Below are positions 7,365 to 16,305 of a stretch of DNA of 64,000 nt, one piece after another. This DNA comes from Faecalibacterium sp. An122. Lineage in GTDB: Bacteria; Bacillota; Clostridia; Oscillospirales; Ruminococcaceae. The stretch's first letter is position 1. Every line of letters begins with the position of its first letter. The position numbers and the translations under genes are program-made. Under the pieces are notes generated by a model that saw nothing but the letters and a program-made list of their open reading frames with translations, was not told the DNA's origin and did no database searches. The stretch lies in the NCBI RefSeq assembly GCF_002160895.1, contig NZ_NFLL01000008.1:1-64000 (forward strand). Reading direction: 5' to 3'.

Positions 7365-9272
7365 ATGGAAATACGTTTGGCTAAGACGGCCGGCTTCTGC
7401 TTTGGAGTGGACCGGGCTGTCCAGCTGACCTGCCGCCTGCTGGATGCAGGAGAAAAGGTGGCCACCCTGGGCCCCCTGATCCACAATCCTCAGGTGGTGG
7501 CGGACCTGGAGCGCCGGGGCGCCAAGGTGGTCCAGGCCCCCGGGGATGTGCCCCCGGGATACCAGGTGGTCATCCGCAGCCACGGGGTGCCCCAGAGCGT
7601 CTACGATGAACTGACAGCCCTGGGCGTGTCCTGGCAGGACGCCACCTGCCCCTTTGTCGCCAAGATCCACGCCATCGCCCGGCGGGCCGAACAGGAGGGG
7701 GTCTGCCTGGCTGTGGCCGGCGACCGGACCCACCCGGAGGTCCAGGGAATCGTCGGGCATACCCGTGGGGAGTCTTTCGTCTTTGCAGATTTGGCCGAAT
7801 TGAAGGGCTGGAAAGGCCCTGAAAATCCCGAAAAACGGATGTTTGTGGTTGCTCAGACCACATTTCAAGCAACAAAATGGGAAGAATGTTCGGAGTTTCT
7901 GAAAAAAGCCTATACAAACGCCGAAATTTTTGATACAATATGTAATGCGACGTGGGCGAGGCAACAGGAAGCGGAAGACCTCAGCCGTCAGTGCGACCTT
8001 GTGGTCGTGATTGGCGGTCATCATTCTTCTAATACCCAGAAGCTAGTCGCAGTCGCCGCAAAACATACGCGGGCCGTTACGGTTGAAACAGCAAGCGAGC
8101 TTCAGCCCGAGTGGTTTGCAGATGTGAGGACGGCGGGCGTGACAGCAGGGGCTTCAACGCCATCGTCTATTATTGAGGAGGTACTTAACAGTATGACAGA
8201 AATCAATGACAGCATGAGCTTCGAGGAGATGCTGAACGCATCCGAGGAAAAACGTGTTCATGCAGGCAGTATTGTGAAAGGAGTCGTGACCAGCATTTCC
8301 GCCAACGAGATCCAGGTCGACATCGGCGCAAAGCAGACCGGTTTTGTCCGTCTGAGCGAGCTGACCGACGACTCCTCCGCAAAGGTCGAGGACCTGGTCA
8401 AGGTTGGCGATGAGCTGGACCTCATCGTCGAGAAGGTTATGGATCAGGATGGCGTCATCCAGCTCTCCCGCAAGAAGCTTGCCTCGCGCAAGGGCATGGA
8501 AGAGATCGCCAAGGCTGCTGAGTCCGGCGAGGTCGTCGAGGGCGACGTCACCGAGTACAACAAGGGCGGCGTTGTGGTCAACGTCAAGGGCGTGAAGGTC
8601 TTTGTGCCCCGCTCTCAGGCCACCATGCGCCGTGACGAGGACTACACCGCTCTGGTGGGCAAGCACGTCCGCCTGGTCGTTACCGAGTGCTCCGGCCGCA
8701 AGATCGTGGGTAGCATCAACAAGGTCACCGCTGAGGAGAACAAGGCCCGCCGTGAGGAGTTCTGGGCCAGCGTCGAGATCGGCAAGACCTACACCGGCGT
8801 GGTCAAGAGCCTGACCTCTTACGGCGCCTTCGTCGATATCGGCGGTGTTGACGGCCTGTGCCACATCAGCGAGCTGAGCTGGAACCGCATCAAGCATCCC
8901 TCCGAGGTCGTCAGCGTGGGCGACTCCATCGAGGTGTATGTGAAGGATATCGACCAGGAGAACCACAAGGTTTCTCTGGGCTACAAGAAGAGCGAGGACA
9001 ACCCCTGGGAGCAGCTGCGCAACAACTACCCCGTGGGCAGCACCTTCCACGCTCCGGTTGTGTCTCTGACCAAGTTCGGCGCCTTTGTCCGCATCCTGCC
9101 CGGCGTGGACGGCCTGGTCCACATCAGCGAGATCAGCAATGATCGCGTGGAGAAGGTCTCCGACGTTCTGAAGGTCGGCGACATGGTGGACGTCAAGCTG
9201 CTGGATGTCGACTTCGACAAGAAGCGCATCAGCCTGTCCATGAAGGCTCTGCTGAAGGAAGACGAGCAGTAA
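7365..9272 (+). CDS. ispH: HMBPP reductase (IspH) fused to a four-repeat S1 RNA-binding protein
   Basis: A 635-residue fusion found in Clostridia. Residues 1-276 are IspH, the last enzyme of the MEP isoprenoid pathway, which reduces HMBPP to IPP and DMAPP on a 4Fe-4S cluster. Its three cluster cysteines (C12, C95, C193) and substrate histidines (H40, H73, H123) are present. Residues about 297-620 hold four S1 OB-fold repeats, as in clostridial RpsA-like proteins. The stretch 7830-8190 is visibly AT-richer than its surroundings. A ribosome site and ATG at 8193 fall exactly at the domain joint, so a free S1 protein may also be made. Confidence 0.93.
   Translation: MEIRLAKTAGFCFGVDRAVQLTCRLLDAGEKVATLGPLIHNPQVVADLERRGAKVVQAPGDVPPGYQVVIRSHGVPQSVYDELTALGVSWQDATCPFVAKIHAIARRAEQEGVCLAVAGDRTHPEVQGIVGHTRGESFVFADLAELKGWKGPENPEKRMFVVAQTTFQATKWEECSEFLKKAYTNAEIFDTICNATWARQQEAEDLSRQCDLVVVIGGHHSSNTQKLVAVAAKHTRAVTVETASELQPEWFADVRTAGVTAGASTPSSIIEEVLNSMTEINDSMSFEEMLNASEEKRVHAGSIVKGVVTSISANEIQVDIGAKQTGFVRLSELTDDSSAKVEDLVKVGDELDLIVEKVMDQDGVIQLSRKKLASRKGMEEIAKAAESGEVVEGDVTEYNKGGVVVNVKGVKVFVPRSQATMRRDEDYTALVGKHVRLVVTECSGRKIVGSINKVTAEENKARREEFWASVEIGKTYTGVVKSLTSYGAFVDIGGVDGLCHISELSWNRIKHPSEVVSVGDSIEVYVKDIDQENHKVSLGYKKSEDNPWEQLRNNYPVGSTFHAPVVSLTKFGAFVRILPGVDGLVHISEISNDRVEKVSDVLKVGDMVDVKLLDVDFDKKRISLSMKALLKEDEQ
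8175..8195 (+). promoter_or_regulatory. internal ribosome-binding site and ATG at the IspH/S1 joint
   Basis: GAGGAGGT at 8175-8182 precedes an in-frame ATG at 8193, codon 277 of the fusion. The IspH family ends here and the linker to the first S1 repeat begins. The 11-nt gap is long but usable. Initiation here would give a roughly 359-residue stand-alone S1 protein. This is inference; no clear promoter was found inside ispH. Confidence 0.5.
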
Positions 9273-9301
9273 TCTGCCTTTTCTGACACTGTGAAAAAAC
9301 T

Positions 9302-9336
9302 ACCCCGTTGCCGGTTCAAGGCGGCGGGGTGTTTTT
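9302..9336 (+). terminator. terminator after ispH-S1
   Basis: A ten-base stem rich in G-C pairs (CCCCGTTGCC with GGCGGCGGGG, allowing G-U pairs) is followed by TGTTTTT. Confidence 0.75.
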
Positions 9337-9401
9337 GGTAACTGGGGCTTTTGTGAAAAGCTGTGTCCGGCCCGGCCGGGCACAGGACAGGTTGGGACGG
9401 T

Positions 9402-9896
9402 ATGGCTGCTGTGAAAAAGATTCTGGCCGCGGCCCGCGCCCACGGCGAGGCGCTGCGGTATCTGGTGTTCGGCGTGCTGACCACCCTGCTGAATATGGTG
9501 CTGTACGGGCTGTTTCAGGCCCTGTTCGGCTATGCCGCGGCCAACAGCTGGGGCAACGTGCTGGACAATATTCTCTGCATCCTCTTTGCCTACGGGACCA
9601 ACCGGCGGTTTGTCTTTGCCAGCCGGACCCGTGGCCGGGACGCCGCGGTGGAGTTCGGCCGGTTTGTGGCCTGCCGTCTGGGCACCATGGTGCTGGACGC
9701 TGTCATCATGATTGTGGGCGGCAACTGGCTGGCCGCCCCGGGCCAGGGGCTGGTGCTGGCTGTGCTGGGCCGCTGGCTGGACCCTGCCGGAGCCCTCGCC
9801 CTCTGGGGGTTGGGGGTCAAGGCATTTTCCAATGTGCTGGTCATCGTGCTGAACTATCTGTTCAGCAAGCTGCTGATCTTTAAAAAGCGGGCCTGA
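9402..9896 (+). CDS. GtrA-family membrane protein
   Basis: A 164-residue integral membrane protein with about four hydrophobic helices. The family-typical RYLVFGVLTTLLN start (about residues 17-29), ILFAYGTNRRFVF in the second helix region, and a positively charged C-terminus are visible. GtrA proteins are thought to flip lipid-linked sugars for decoration of wall or surface polymers, often with a glycosyltransferase; none is adjacent here. I chose ATG 9402; earlier in-frame codons lack a ribosome site. Confidence 0.85.
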   Translation: MAAVKKILAAARAHGEALRYLVFGVLTTLLNMVLYGLFQALFGYAAANSWGNVLDNILCILFAYGTNRRFVFASRTRGRDAAVEFGRFVACRLGTMVLDAVIMIVGGNWLAAPGQGLVLAVLGRWLDPAGALALWGLGVKAFSNVLVIVLNYLFSKLLIFKKRA

Positions 9897-9971
9897 GCCC
9901 GCGGGACCGGCAGCGGCAACATAGAATCCCCGGGGCTGCCCCCGGGAACCATCCAACGGAGGTAAACGAAT

Positions 9972-10112
9972 ATGGTGCACGGATTGAAAGGCTTTGGTTT
10001 TCTGGTTTCCGGCCTGGTGCTGGGAATCATCGGCGCCGTGGCTTCGGTGACCGCCATCGCCCTGAGCGGCGTGGGCATCGGCCTGGTGAAGAAAGCCAAA
10101 AAGCAGCACTGA
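9972..10112 (+). CDS. 46-residue single-pass membrane protein, unknown
   Basis: ATG 9972 follows ACGGAGGTAAACGAAT, an excellent ribosome site. The product has a short polar start, one long hydrophobic helix rich in Gly, Ala and Val (about residues 8-38) and a basic tail KKAKKQH. It lies 75 bp after the GtrA gene and ends just before a strong terminator, so it is probably co-transcribed with it. I recognise no family. The ribosome site, the terminator and the clean membrane topology support a real gene. Confidence 0.7.
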   Translation: MVHGLKGFGFLVSGLVLGIIGAVASVTAIALSGVGIGLVKKAKKQH

Positions 10113-10202
10113 GCGCCCCGGCGCATCCAGGCTGCCCCACACCCTGCCGTCGGGCAGGGGATCAGGAGGACCGCACCAAGGCGCGGCTTCTCCCGGAACG
10201 TT

Positions 10203-10255
10203 CCGGCAAGCCGGGCGCCCGGCCCTGCGGCCCCGCCTGGCCTTGCCGGTTTTTT
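10203..10255 (+). terminator. strong terminator before deoC
   Basis: CCGGCAAG (10203-10210) pairs with CTTGCCGG (10242-10249), with further inner G-C pairs, and is followed by six T residues (10250-10255). The preceding 90 bp after the 46-residue gene show no other feature. Confidence 0.75.
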
Positions 10256-10278
10256 ACATCATAAATGGAGGATCTGCA

Positions 10279-10944
10279 ATGGATCGCAAGGAAATTCTGT
10301 CCCACGTGGACCACACGCTCCTCAAGCCCGAGGCCACCTGGCCCCAGATTCAGGCTCTGTGTGACGAGGCCATCGAGTATGGCTGCGCATCGGTCTGCAT
10401 CAACACCTGCTATGTGAAGCAGGCTGCCGACTACATGGCCGGCCGCTGCAAGGTCTGCTGTGTGGTGGGCTTCCCTCTGGGCGCCATGGACACCGCATCC
10501 AAGGCCTTTGAGGCCCGCACCGCCATCGCCAACGGCGCTTCGGAAGTGGATATGGTCATCAACATCGGTCGCCTGAAGAACGGCGAGTACGACGCTGTCC
10601 GGGAGGACATCCGTGCCGTCAAGGAGGCCGTGGGGGACAAGGTGCTGAAGGTCATCATTGAGACCTGCCTGCTGACCGACGACGAAAAGCGGAAGATGTG
10701 CGACATCGTCTGCGAGGCCGGCGCCGACTATATCAAGACCAGCACCGGCTTCTCCACCGCCGGCGCCACCTTTGAGGATGTGGCCCTGATGGTGGAAGGG
10801 GTGGCCGGCCGCTGCAAGGTCAAGGCCGCCGGTGGCATCTCCACCGTGGAGGACATGGAGAAATTCCTGGCCCTGGGCGCCGACCGGCTGGGCACCAGCC
10901 GCGCCATCAAGCTCATCAAGGGCGAGGAGGCCAAGGGGTACTGA
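10279..10944 (+). CDS. deoC: deoxyribose-phosphate aldolase
   Basis: A 221-residue class I aldolase that splits 2-deoxyribose-5-phosphate to glyceraldehyde-3-phosphate and acetaldehyde in deoxynucleoside breakdown. The N-terminal HVDHTLLKPEAT motif, the KVIIETCLLTDDEK strand, and the Schiff-base lysine in DYIKTSTGF (about residue 152) are intact, as is the phosphate-binding KAAGGI. ATG 10279 follows TGGAGGATC. It fits with the pyrimidine-nucleoside phosphorylase at 62 kb, which would supply deoxyribose-1-phosphate. Confidence 0.97.
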   Translation: MDRKEILSHVDHTLLKPEATWPQIQALCDEAIEYGCASVCINTCYVKQAADYMAGRCKVCCVVGFPLGAMDTASKAFEARTAIANGASEVDMVINIGRLKNGEYDAVREDIRAVKEAVGDKVLKVIIETCLLTDDEKRKMCDIVCEAGADYIKTSTGFSTAGATFEDVALMVEGVAGRCKVKAAGGISTVEDMEKFLALGADRLGTSRAIKLIKGEEAKGY

Positions 10945-10983
10945 GCAATATTGGCAGACTGTATAAAAAGTCTGACTACCTTC

Positions 10984-11012
10984 TTGACAATCTGACGAAG
11001 GAATGCTACAAT
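10984..11012 (+). promoter_or_regulatory. promoter of the metK riboswitch leader
   Basis: TTGACA (10984-10989), a 17-bp spacer and TACAAT (11007-11012) place transcription start about 20 bp before the S-box aptamer. Confidence 0.85.
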
Positions 11013-11037
11013 ATCCCCTGCAACAAAATGAATACCG

Positions 11038-11175
11038 TGCTTATCAAGAGCGGCTGAGGGGACAGGCCCTGTGAAGCCCGACAACCTGCGCGTGTGCGTA
11101 AGGTGCCAAATCCTGCGGGAAACCGGAAGATAAGAGTGAGACACTCGGAGCCTTCGGGTTCCGGGTGTCTTTTTG
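11038..11175 (+). promoter_or_regulatory. SAM-I (S-box) riboswitch with terminator
   Basis: The leader has the S-box core: CTTATCAAGAG at the 5' end, GAGGGGACAGGCCCTGTGAA, then GCCCGACAACC. The closing strand GATAAGAG (11129-11136) pairs back with CTTATC. A terminator follows, with an 11-bp stem 11139-11149/11160-11170 and a T run. High S-adenosylmethionine should stabilise the aptamer and end transcription before metK. The match to the family is by conserved sequence and by layout directly before a SAM synthetase gene. Confidence 0.93.
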
Positions 11176-11228
11176 TTTGAAACGTTTGAAGATACAGGAA
11201 TGTTTGATTGTACAGGAGGCAAGATTTT

Positions 11229-12380
11229 ATGGCAAGACATCTTTTCACATCCGAGTCGGTCACCGAAGGGCATCCCGACAAAATCTGCGACCAGATTTCG
11301 GACGCCATTCTGGATGAGATCCTGACCCAGGACCCCGACGCCCGCGTGGCCTGCGAGACCTGCGTGTCCACCGGCCTGGTCCACATCATGGGCGAGATCA
11401 CCACCAGCTGCTATGTGGATTTCCAGAAGCTGGTCCGCGAAGTGGTGGCCGACATCGGCTACACCCGCGCCAAGTACGGCTTTGACGCCGACACCTGCGC
11501 CGTCATCTCCAACATCGACGGCCAGAGCCCCGACATTGCGCTGGGCACCAACGACGAGGTGGGCGGCGCCGGCGACCAGGGCATGATGTTCGGCTACGCC
11601 TGCGACGAGACCCCCGAGCTGATGCCTCTGCCCATCAGCCTGGCCCACAAGCTGGCCCGCCGCCTGACCGAAGTGCGCAAGAGCGGCGAGATGGACTATC
11701 TGCGTCCCGACGGCAAGAGCCAGGTGACGGTGGAATACGAGGGCGACCGCCCCGTCCGCGTGGATACGGTGGTCATCTCCACCCAGCACCGGGAAGACGT
11801 GTCCATGGACGCCCTGCGGGCCGACGTGATGGAGAAGGTGATCCGTGCCGTCATCCCCGCCGAGCTGCTGGACGAGCAGACCAAGTATTTCATCAACCCC
11901 ACCGGCCGCTTTGTCATCGGTGGTCCCCAGGGTGACAGCGGCCTGACCGGCCGCAAGATCATTGTGGACACCTACGGCGGCTATGCCCGCCACGGCGGCG
12001 GCGCCTTCTCGGGCAAGGACCCCAGTAAGGTGGACCGCAGCGCTGCCTACGCCGCCCGCTGGGTGGCCAAGAACGTGGTGGCCGCCGGTCTGGCACGCCG
12101 CTGCGAGGTGCAGCTGGCCTACGCCATCGGCGTGGCCAAGCCGGTTTCCATCATGGTGGATACCTTCGGCACCGGCATCGTTTCGGACGACAAGATCGAA
12201 GCTGCGGTGGAAAAGGTCTTTGACCTGACCCCCGCCGCCATCATCCGGGATCTGGATCTGCGCAAGCCCATCTACCGCAAGCTGGCCGCTTACGGCCACA
12301 TGGGCCGTGAAGACCTGGGCGTCCGCTGGGAGGACACCGACCGCGCCGCCGCTCTGAAAGAGGCTCTGGCTGGCTTGTAA
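11229..12380 (+). CDS. metK: S-adenosylmethionine synthetase
   Basis: A 383-residue enzyme that makes SAM from methionine and ATP. Signature motifs include [16 protein letters not shown] (about residues 14-29), the [12 protein letters not shown] hexapeptide region, and GGRKI-type [14 protein letters not shown] followed by [20 protein letters not shown]. Length is normal. ATG 11229 follows CAGGAGGC. It is under direct feedback by the SAM riboswitch upstream and has no close operon partner. Confidence 0.98.
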   Translation: MARHLFTSESVTEGHPDKICDQISDAILDEILTQDPDARVACETCVSTGLVHIMGEITTSCYVDFQKLVREVVADIGYTRAKYGFDADTCAVISNIDGQSPDIALGTNDEVGGAGDQGMMFGYACDETPELMPLPISLAHKLARRLTEVRKSGEMDYLRPDGKSQVTVEYEGDRPVRVDTVVISTQHREDVSMDALRADVMEKVIRAVIPAELLDEQTKYFINPTGRFVIGGPQGDSGLTGRKIIVDTYGGYARHGGGAFSGKDPSKVDRSAAYAARWVAKNVVAAGLARRCEVQLAYAIGVAKPVSIMVDTFGTGIVSDDKIEAAVEKVFDLTPAAIIRDLDLRKPIYRKLAAYGHMGREDLGVRWEDTDRAAALKEALAGL

Positions 12381-12400
12381 GAACAAGCTAACTTAAAATC

Positions 12401-12486
12401 GGACGCAGGATTTTGTCAATAAATGATAGAGCAGGGCTGATTTTAGGATAACTGCTGTGCAAGGCGCAGAATTTTGTAAATCCTGC
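12401..12486 (+). repeat. inverted and direct repeats in the metK-prs gap
   Basis: GCAGGATTT (12405-12413) is the exact complement of AAATCCTGC (12478-12486). The same arms also carry a 20-bp imperfect direct repeat (12401-12420 and 12463-12482, sharing CGCAG-ATTTTGT-AAT). The element could be a folded leader of the prs mRNA or the metK 3' end. I recognise no known riboswitch in it. Confidence 0.4.
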
Positions 12487-12587
12487 TGGCGGGACGGCTA
12501 AAATGTGATAAAATGAAGACGGCATGATCCTTTTTCGTATGAAATAGGCATAACACTGGTAAAGAGGAATTAAAGGAGCCGTAAACA

Positions 12588-13748
12588 ATGTCCAATGTGA
12601 TCGAAGCCAAAGATATCTTTGCTCAGGGCGGCAGCGTTGCAGACCTGCGTCTGCTGTGCTGCCCCGGTGCGGAAGAGCTGACCAACCTGATTGACCGCCA
12701 CCTGATGCGGTGGGCTGCGGAGAGCGAAGAGACAGAGCCCAAGAGCTTTATCATTCCCTGCGAGTGCCCCCGTTTCCAGAGCGGCGACGCCAAGGGCATG
12801 GTCAAGGATTCGGTGCGGGGCGATGATATCTTCATCGTGGTGGACCCCGGCAACTACAGCGTCACTTATAAACTGTTCGGGTACGAGAACCATATGTCCC
12901 CGGACGATCACTTCTCCAACCTGAAGCGTCTGATCCAGGCTGTGGCAGGCAAGGCACACCGTGTGTCGGTCATTATGCCCAGCCTGTACGGCGGCCGTCA
13001 GCACCGCCGCGAGGTTCGTGAGAGCCTCGACTGCGCTGTGGCTCTGCAGGAGCTGCAGAACATGGGCGTCAAGAACATCATCACCTTTGATGCACACGAC
13101 CCCCGCGTCCAGAACGCCGTCCCCCTGCTGAGCTTTGACAACGCCATGCCCACCTACCAGGTTCTCAAGAGCCTGCTGCGGAAGATGCCGGACCTGTCCT
13201 TTGACAAGAACGACTTCATGGTGGTCAGCCCCGACGAGGGCGCCATGAGCCGGAACATGTACTTCTCCAGCGTTCTGGGCTGCAACCTGGGCATGTTCTA
13301 CAAGCGCCGCGACTACACCACCGTGGTCAATGGCCGCAACCCCATCGTGGCCCACGAGTACCTGGGTGAGTCGGTGGAAGGCAAGACCGTCTTTGTGGCC
13401 GACGACATCGTGGCCTCGGGCGACAGCATGCTGGAAGTGGCCCGCGAGCTGAAGAAGCGCGGCGCTGCCCGCATCATTGCAGACGCCACCTTCCCCCTGT
13501 TCACCTCCGGCCTGGGCAAGTTTGACGCCGCCGTGGAGGAGGGCGTCCTGGACTTCATGGTGGGCACCAACCTGACCTACCGCAAGCCCGAGCTGCTCCA
13601 GCGCGACTGGTACCTGGATGTGGATGTGTCGAAGTATGCGGCTTACTTCGTCCTGGCTCTGAACCACGACATCTCGGTTTCCGCCATTGCAGATCCCATC
13701 CGCAAGATCGAGGCTCTGCTGGCCAGCCACGCTCAGCAGAAGCAGTAA
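12588..13748 (+). CDS. prs: ribose-phosphate pyrophosphokinase, divergent clostridial type
   Basis: A 386-residue PRPP synthetase, longer than the usual 315. It transfers pyrophosphate from ATP to ribose-5-phosphate. The PRPP loop reads VFVADDIVASGDSM (about residues 264-277), the catalytic-flag region YGGRQHRREVRE replaces the common YARQDR, and TFDAHDPRVQNAV replaces the usual DLHA motif. Two phosphoribosyltransferase-like halves are evident. The fold is clear; some substrate residues are atypical, and annotation pipelines usually still name it Prs. It is the only such gene in view. ATG follows AAAGGAGCC. Confidence 0.85.
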   Translation: MSNVIEAKDIFAQGGSVADLRLLCCPGAEELTNLIDRHLMRWAAESEETEPKSFIIPCECPRFQSGDAKGMVKDSVRGDDIFIVVDPGNYSVTYKLFGYENHMSPDDHFSNLKRLIQAVAGKAHRVSVIMPSLYGGRQHRREVRESLDCAVALQELQNMGVKNIITFDAHDPRVQNAVPLLSFDNAMPTYQVLKSLLRKMPDLSFDKNDFMVVSPDEGAMSRNMYFSSVLGCNLGMFYKRRDYTTVVNGRNPIVAHEYLGESVEGKTVFVADDIVASGDSMLEVARELKKRGAARIIADATFPLFTSGLGKFDAAVEEGVLDFMVGTNLTYRKPELLQRDWYLDVDVSKYAAYFVLALNHDISVSAIADPIRKIEALLASHAQQKQ

Positions 13749-13767
13749 GCGTTTCTGTAAAGAATCA

Positions 13768-13807
13768 AAAAAGCGGTCCCTGTCCGTTTGGGCAGGGGCC
13801 GCTTTTT
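13768..13807. terminator. bidirectional terminator between prs and the MATE gene
   Basis: AAAAAGCGGTCCCTGTCC pairs with GGGCAGGGGCCGCTTTTT around a short loop, giving a T run on either strand. Confidence 0.9.
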
Positions 13808-13819
13808 GATGCAGTGGGG

Positions 13820-15148
13820 TCAAAATTCTTTGTTTTTCATCAGGCGGAACAGCAGGGGCAGCTCGTAGATCAGCATGCATACCCAGCCCACTCCGTAGCT
13901 CCAGGGCAGGGCCTCGATGTCCATATGGAACACCAGCACCAGCAGGGCCGCGGCGGCCACCCGGCCGCCCATGTTCAGCAGGCTGCTGTTGAGGGTGATC
14001 TGCAGCTTGCCGATGCCCCGGAATCCGCCCTGGATGCCATTGGTGACGGAGGGGAACAGGTAGAACAGGGACACCAGCCGCAGGAACCGAACGCCCAGGT
14101 CCACCACCTCGGGGTCATCCGCAAAGAGCCGGATGATGGGGTCGGCCCCGAAAAAGCAGAGCGCCATAATCAGCAGGCCGTACACCGCCTCGATCCGCAT
14201 CCCGGCCAGAAAGCCTTTCCGCACCCGGTCGCTGTTGCCGGCGCCCCGGTTCTGGGCCATCAGGGTGGTCATGGCGTGGCCGATGTTCTGCTGGGGGGTG
14301 TAGGCGAAGTCGTCCACCCGGCTGGCCGCCGTAAAGGCCGCCATGGCGCTGACGCCCATGGTGTTCACCACCGCCTGCACCGCCAGCTTGCCCAGCTGGA
14401 CGGTGCCCTGCTGCATGGCGGTGGTCCAGCCATAGGAGACGGTCTGGCGCAGGAGAGAGGGCTCAAACACCAGCCACTTTTTCCTCAGCCGGAGCACCGG
14501 CACCCGGATCTGGATGTAGACGGCGCAGCACAGACAGCACAGCGCCTCGCTGGCCACGGTGGAGAGGGCGGCGCCCTCCACCCCCCAGCCCATGACCGCA
14601 ATGCAGAACAGATCCCCGAAGATGTTCAGGACGGCGCTCAGCATCAGGAAATAGAGGGCGCTCTGGCTGTCTCCCAGAGCCCGCAGGGTGGCGGCCAGGA
14701 AGTTATAGAAAAAGGTGAAGATCAGTCCGGCGAACACCACCCGCAGATAGCTGGAGGCGATGGGCAGCACCTCGGCGGGAACCTGCATCAGCTGCAGCAG
14801 AGGGGTGGCCAGCAGGATGCACAGCAGGGAAAAGGCCAGGGAAAAGACGCCGCCCGCAATGGCGGTGGTGGAGACCTGTTTTTCCAGCCGGCCGTAATCC
14901 CCGGCGCCGAAGGCGGTGCTGATCAGAATGCCGGCGCCCAGACACATCCCGTTGATGAACAGGATGGCCAGGGTCATGAGGGGATTGGAGGTGCCCACGG
15001 CGGCCAGGGCATCCTCGCCCACCAGCCGGCCCACAATCACGCTGTCGGCGGCGTTGTAGGTGAGCTGAAACAGGTTGCCCAGCACCAGGGGGACGGTGAA
15101 TCGTACCAGCTGCAGGGTGATGGGCCCGCTGGTCATGTTTTGTGTCAT
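13820..15148 (-). CDS. MATE-family efflux transporter
   Basis: A 442-residue protein with about twelve membrane helices. The two homologous halves begin with PLVLGNLFQLTYNAADSVIV (about residues 16-35) and, in the second half, TAMQQGTVQLGKLAVQAVVN. MATE proteins export cationic drugs or metabolites by Na+ or H+ antiport; the substrate here is unknown. It lies 39 bp downstream of the cysteine-synthase-like gene on the same strand and may be co-transcribed with it. Confidence 0.92.
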   Translation of the reverse strand: MTQNMTSGPITLQLVRFTVPLVLGNLFQLTYNAADSVIVGRLVGEDALAAVGTSNPLMTLAILFINGMCLGAGILISTAFGAGDYGRLEKQVSTTAIAGGVFSLAFSLLCILLATPLLQLMQVPAEVLPIASSYLRVVFAGLIFTFFYNFLAATLRALGDSQSALYFLMLSAVLNIFGDLFCIAVMGWGVEGAALSTVASEALCCLCCAVYIQIRVPVLRLRKKWLVFEPSLLRQTVSYGWTTAMQQGTVQLGKLAVQAVVNTMGVSAMAAFTAASRVDDFAYTPQQNIGHAMTTLMAQNRGAGNSDRVRKGFLAGMRIEAVYGLLIMALCFFGADPIIRLFADDPEVVDLGVRFLRLVSLFYLFPSVTNGIQGGFRGIGKLQITLNSSLLNMGGRVAAAALLVLVFHMDIEALPWSYGVGWVCMLIYELPLLFRLMKNKEF

Positions 15149-15187
15149 GAAAAAACAACGCTTCTTTCTGATTGGAATAGGAAAAGG

Positions 15188-16096
15188 TTACAGGAGGCTG
15201 GCCCGGCCCGGGATGAGGCAGAGGGCAGACCGGCTGCGGCCCTCGGCCAGAAACCGGGCTGCCGCGGCCAGGGCTGCGCCCCCGCTGACCGATGCCGGTA
15301 CCGCGTCGGTCAAAAGGACGGTGCGGGCTGCCCGGGCGGCGTCGGCGCTGGAGATGGCAGCGATCTTGTCCACCACATAGGGGTTGTAGTTCTCGGGGAT
15401 GAGGCCGTAGCCGATGTCGGGGATGCCGTGGGGTCCCAGCAGCCCGCCCCCCAGGGCCTGGCATTCGTAGGGCTCCACCGCCACCATCTGGACGTCGTTG
15501 GTCCAGGCCTTGACGCATTCTCCCACGCCGGTGATGGTGCCGCCGCTGCCTACCCCGATGAACACCGCATCCACCAGGCTGCTGCCCTCCCGGGCGATGG
15601 CCTCCACAATGGCGGGGCCGGTGACCCGGCGGTGGTATTCGGGGTTGTCGTCGCAGGCCAGCCAGTCGGTGTAGTACCAGTCCCGCTTTTGGGCCCAGCT
15701 GGCCGCCAGGGCCCGGGCTCCGGCGGGGCCTTCCCGGGCGGGGGAAAAGAGCAGCTGCGCCCCCAGCCCCGACAGAAGTTCCTGGCGGGCGGCGGGGGTG
15801 TTGTCGGGCATGGCCAGACAGACCGGGTGCCCGCTGGTGCGGCCCGCCAGGGTCAGGGCCGCCGCAAAGGCGCCGCTGCCCGCTTCGATCAGGGTCTGGC
15901 CGGGGGCCAGCACCTGCCGCTGGGCCGCCAGCGCCAGCATCCCTTCCGCCAGGCCGTCCCGGGCGGTGCCGGTGGGGCCGCCGTAGTCCAGGCAGGCGTA
16001 CAGCCTGCCCGGCAGGCCGCAGGCCGAGGCATAGCCCCGCAGCTCCACCATGGGCCCGGGGGCAAGGGTGCGGTAGATGTTGGGGTAGAGGGTCAT
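15188..16096 (-). CDS. cysteine-synthase-like protein without the PLP lysine
   Basis: A 302-residue member of the CysK/CysM fold. It keeps the PLP-phosphate loop GVGSGGTITG (181-190) and PVCLAMPDNTPAARQELL, which matches the CysK helix. In CysK the Schiff-base lysine lies in NPxGSVKDR. Here the stretch reads GPTGTARDG, so Arg46 (codon CGG) takes the lysine place, and no lysine occurs before residue 137. The substrate loop TSGNTG is also changed, to GSGAFA (73-78). The reading frame is intact, so this looks like a conserved non-PLP relative or a pseudoenzyme rather than a decayed gene. It precedes the MATE gene. Confidence 0.75.
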   Translation of the reverse strand: MTLYPNIYRTLAPGPMVELRGYASACGLPGRLYACLDYGGPTGTARDGLAEGMLALAAQRQVLAPGQTLIEAGSGAFAAALTLAGRTSGHPVCLAMPDNTPAARQELLSGLGAQLLFSPAREGPAGARALAASWAQKRDWYYTDWLACDDNPEYHRRVTGPAIVEAIAREGSSLVDAVFIGVGSGGTITGVGECVKAWTNDVQMVAVEPYECQALGGGLLGPHGIPDIGYGLIPENYNPYVVDKIAAISSADAARAARTVLLTDAVPASVSGGAALAAAARFLAEGRSRSALCLIPGRASLL

Positions 16097-16224
16097 GGGT
16101 GCGCCTCCTTTCGCGCTTTTCTGTTATCGTATCGCAAAGCCGCCGGAACGTCAAGTATACATGGCATTCCGGCGGCCCTGCGGAAAAATTCTCCTTATTT
16201 CACAAAAAAGTTGACCGCATTTTG

Positions 16225-16253
16225 TTGACAGGGCGGGCCAAGTCTGGTATAAT
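16225..16253 (+). promoter_or_regulatory. consensus promoter of the ylxM-ffh operon
   Basis: TTGACA (16225-16230), exactly 17 bp, then TATAAT (16248-16253): a full sigma-A consensus match, fitting a strongly expressed secretion and translation operon. Confidence 0.92.
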
Positions 16254-16305
16254 CAGATGCGTCCGTAAAGCAAAATGCCTTTACAAAAGCGCTGGAGGGA
16301 GAGCG

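Noticed and set aside
13814-16228. An 804-codon + strand frame opposite the MATE and cysteine-synthase-like genes
   Set aside because: Its composition (His/Gly/Gln/Ala runs) is that of an antisense frame in GC-rich DNA; the minus-strand genes have clear family motifs.
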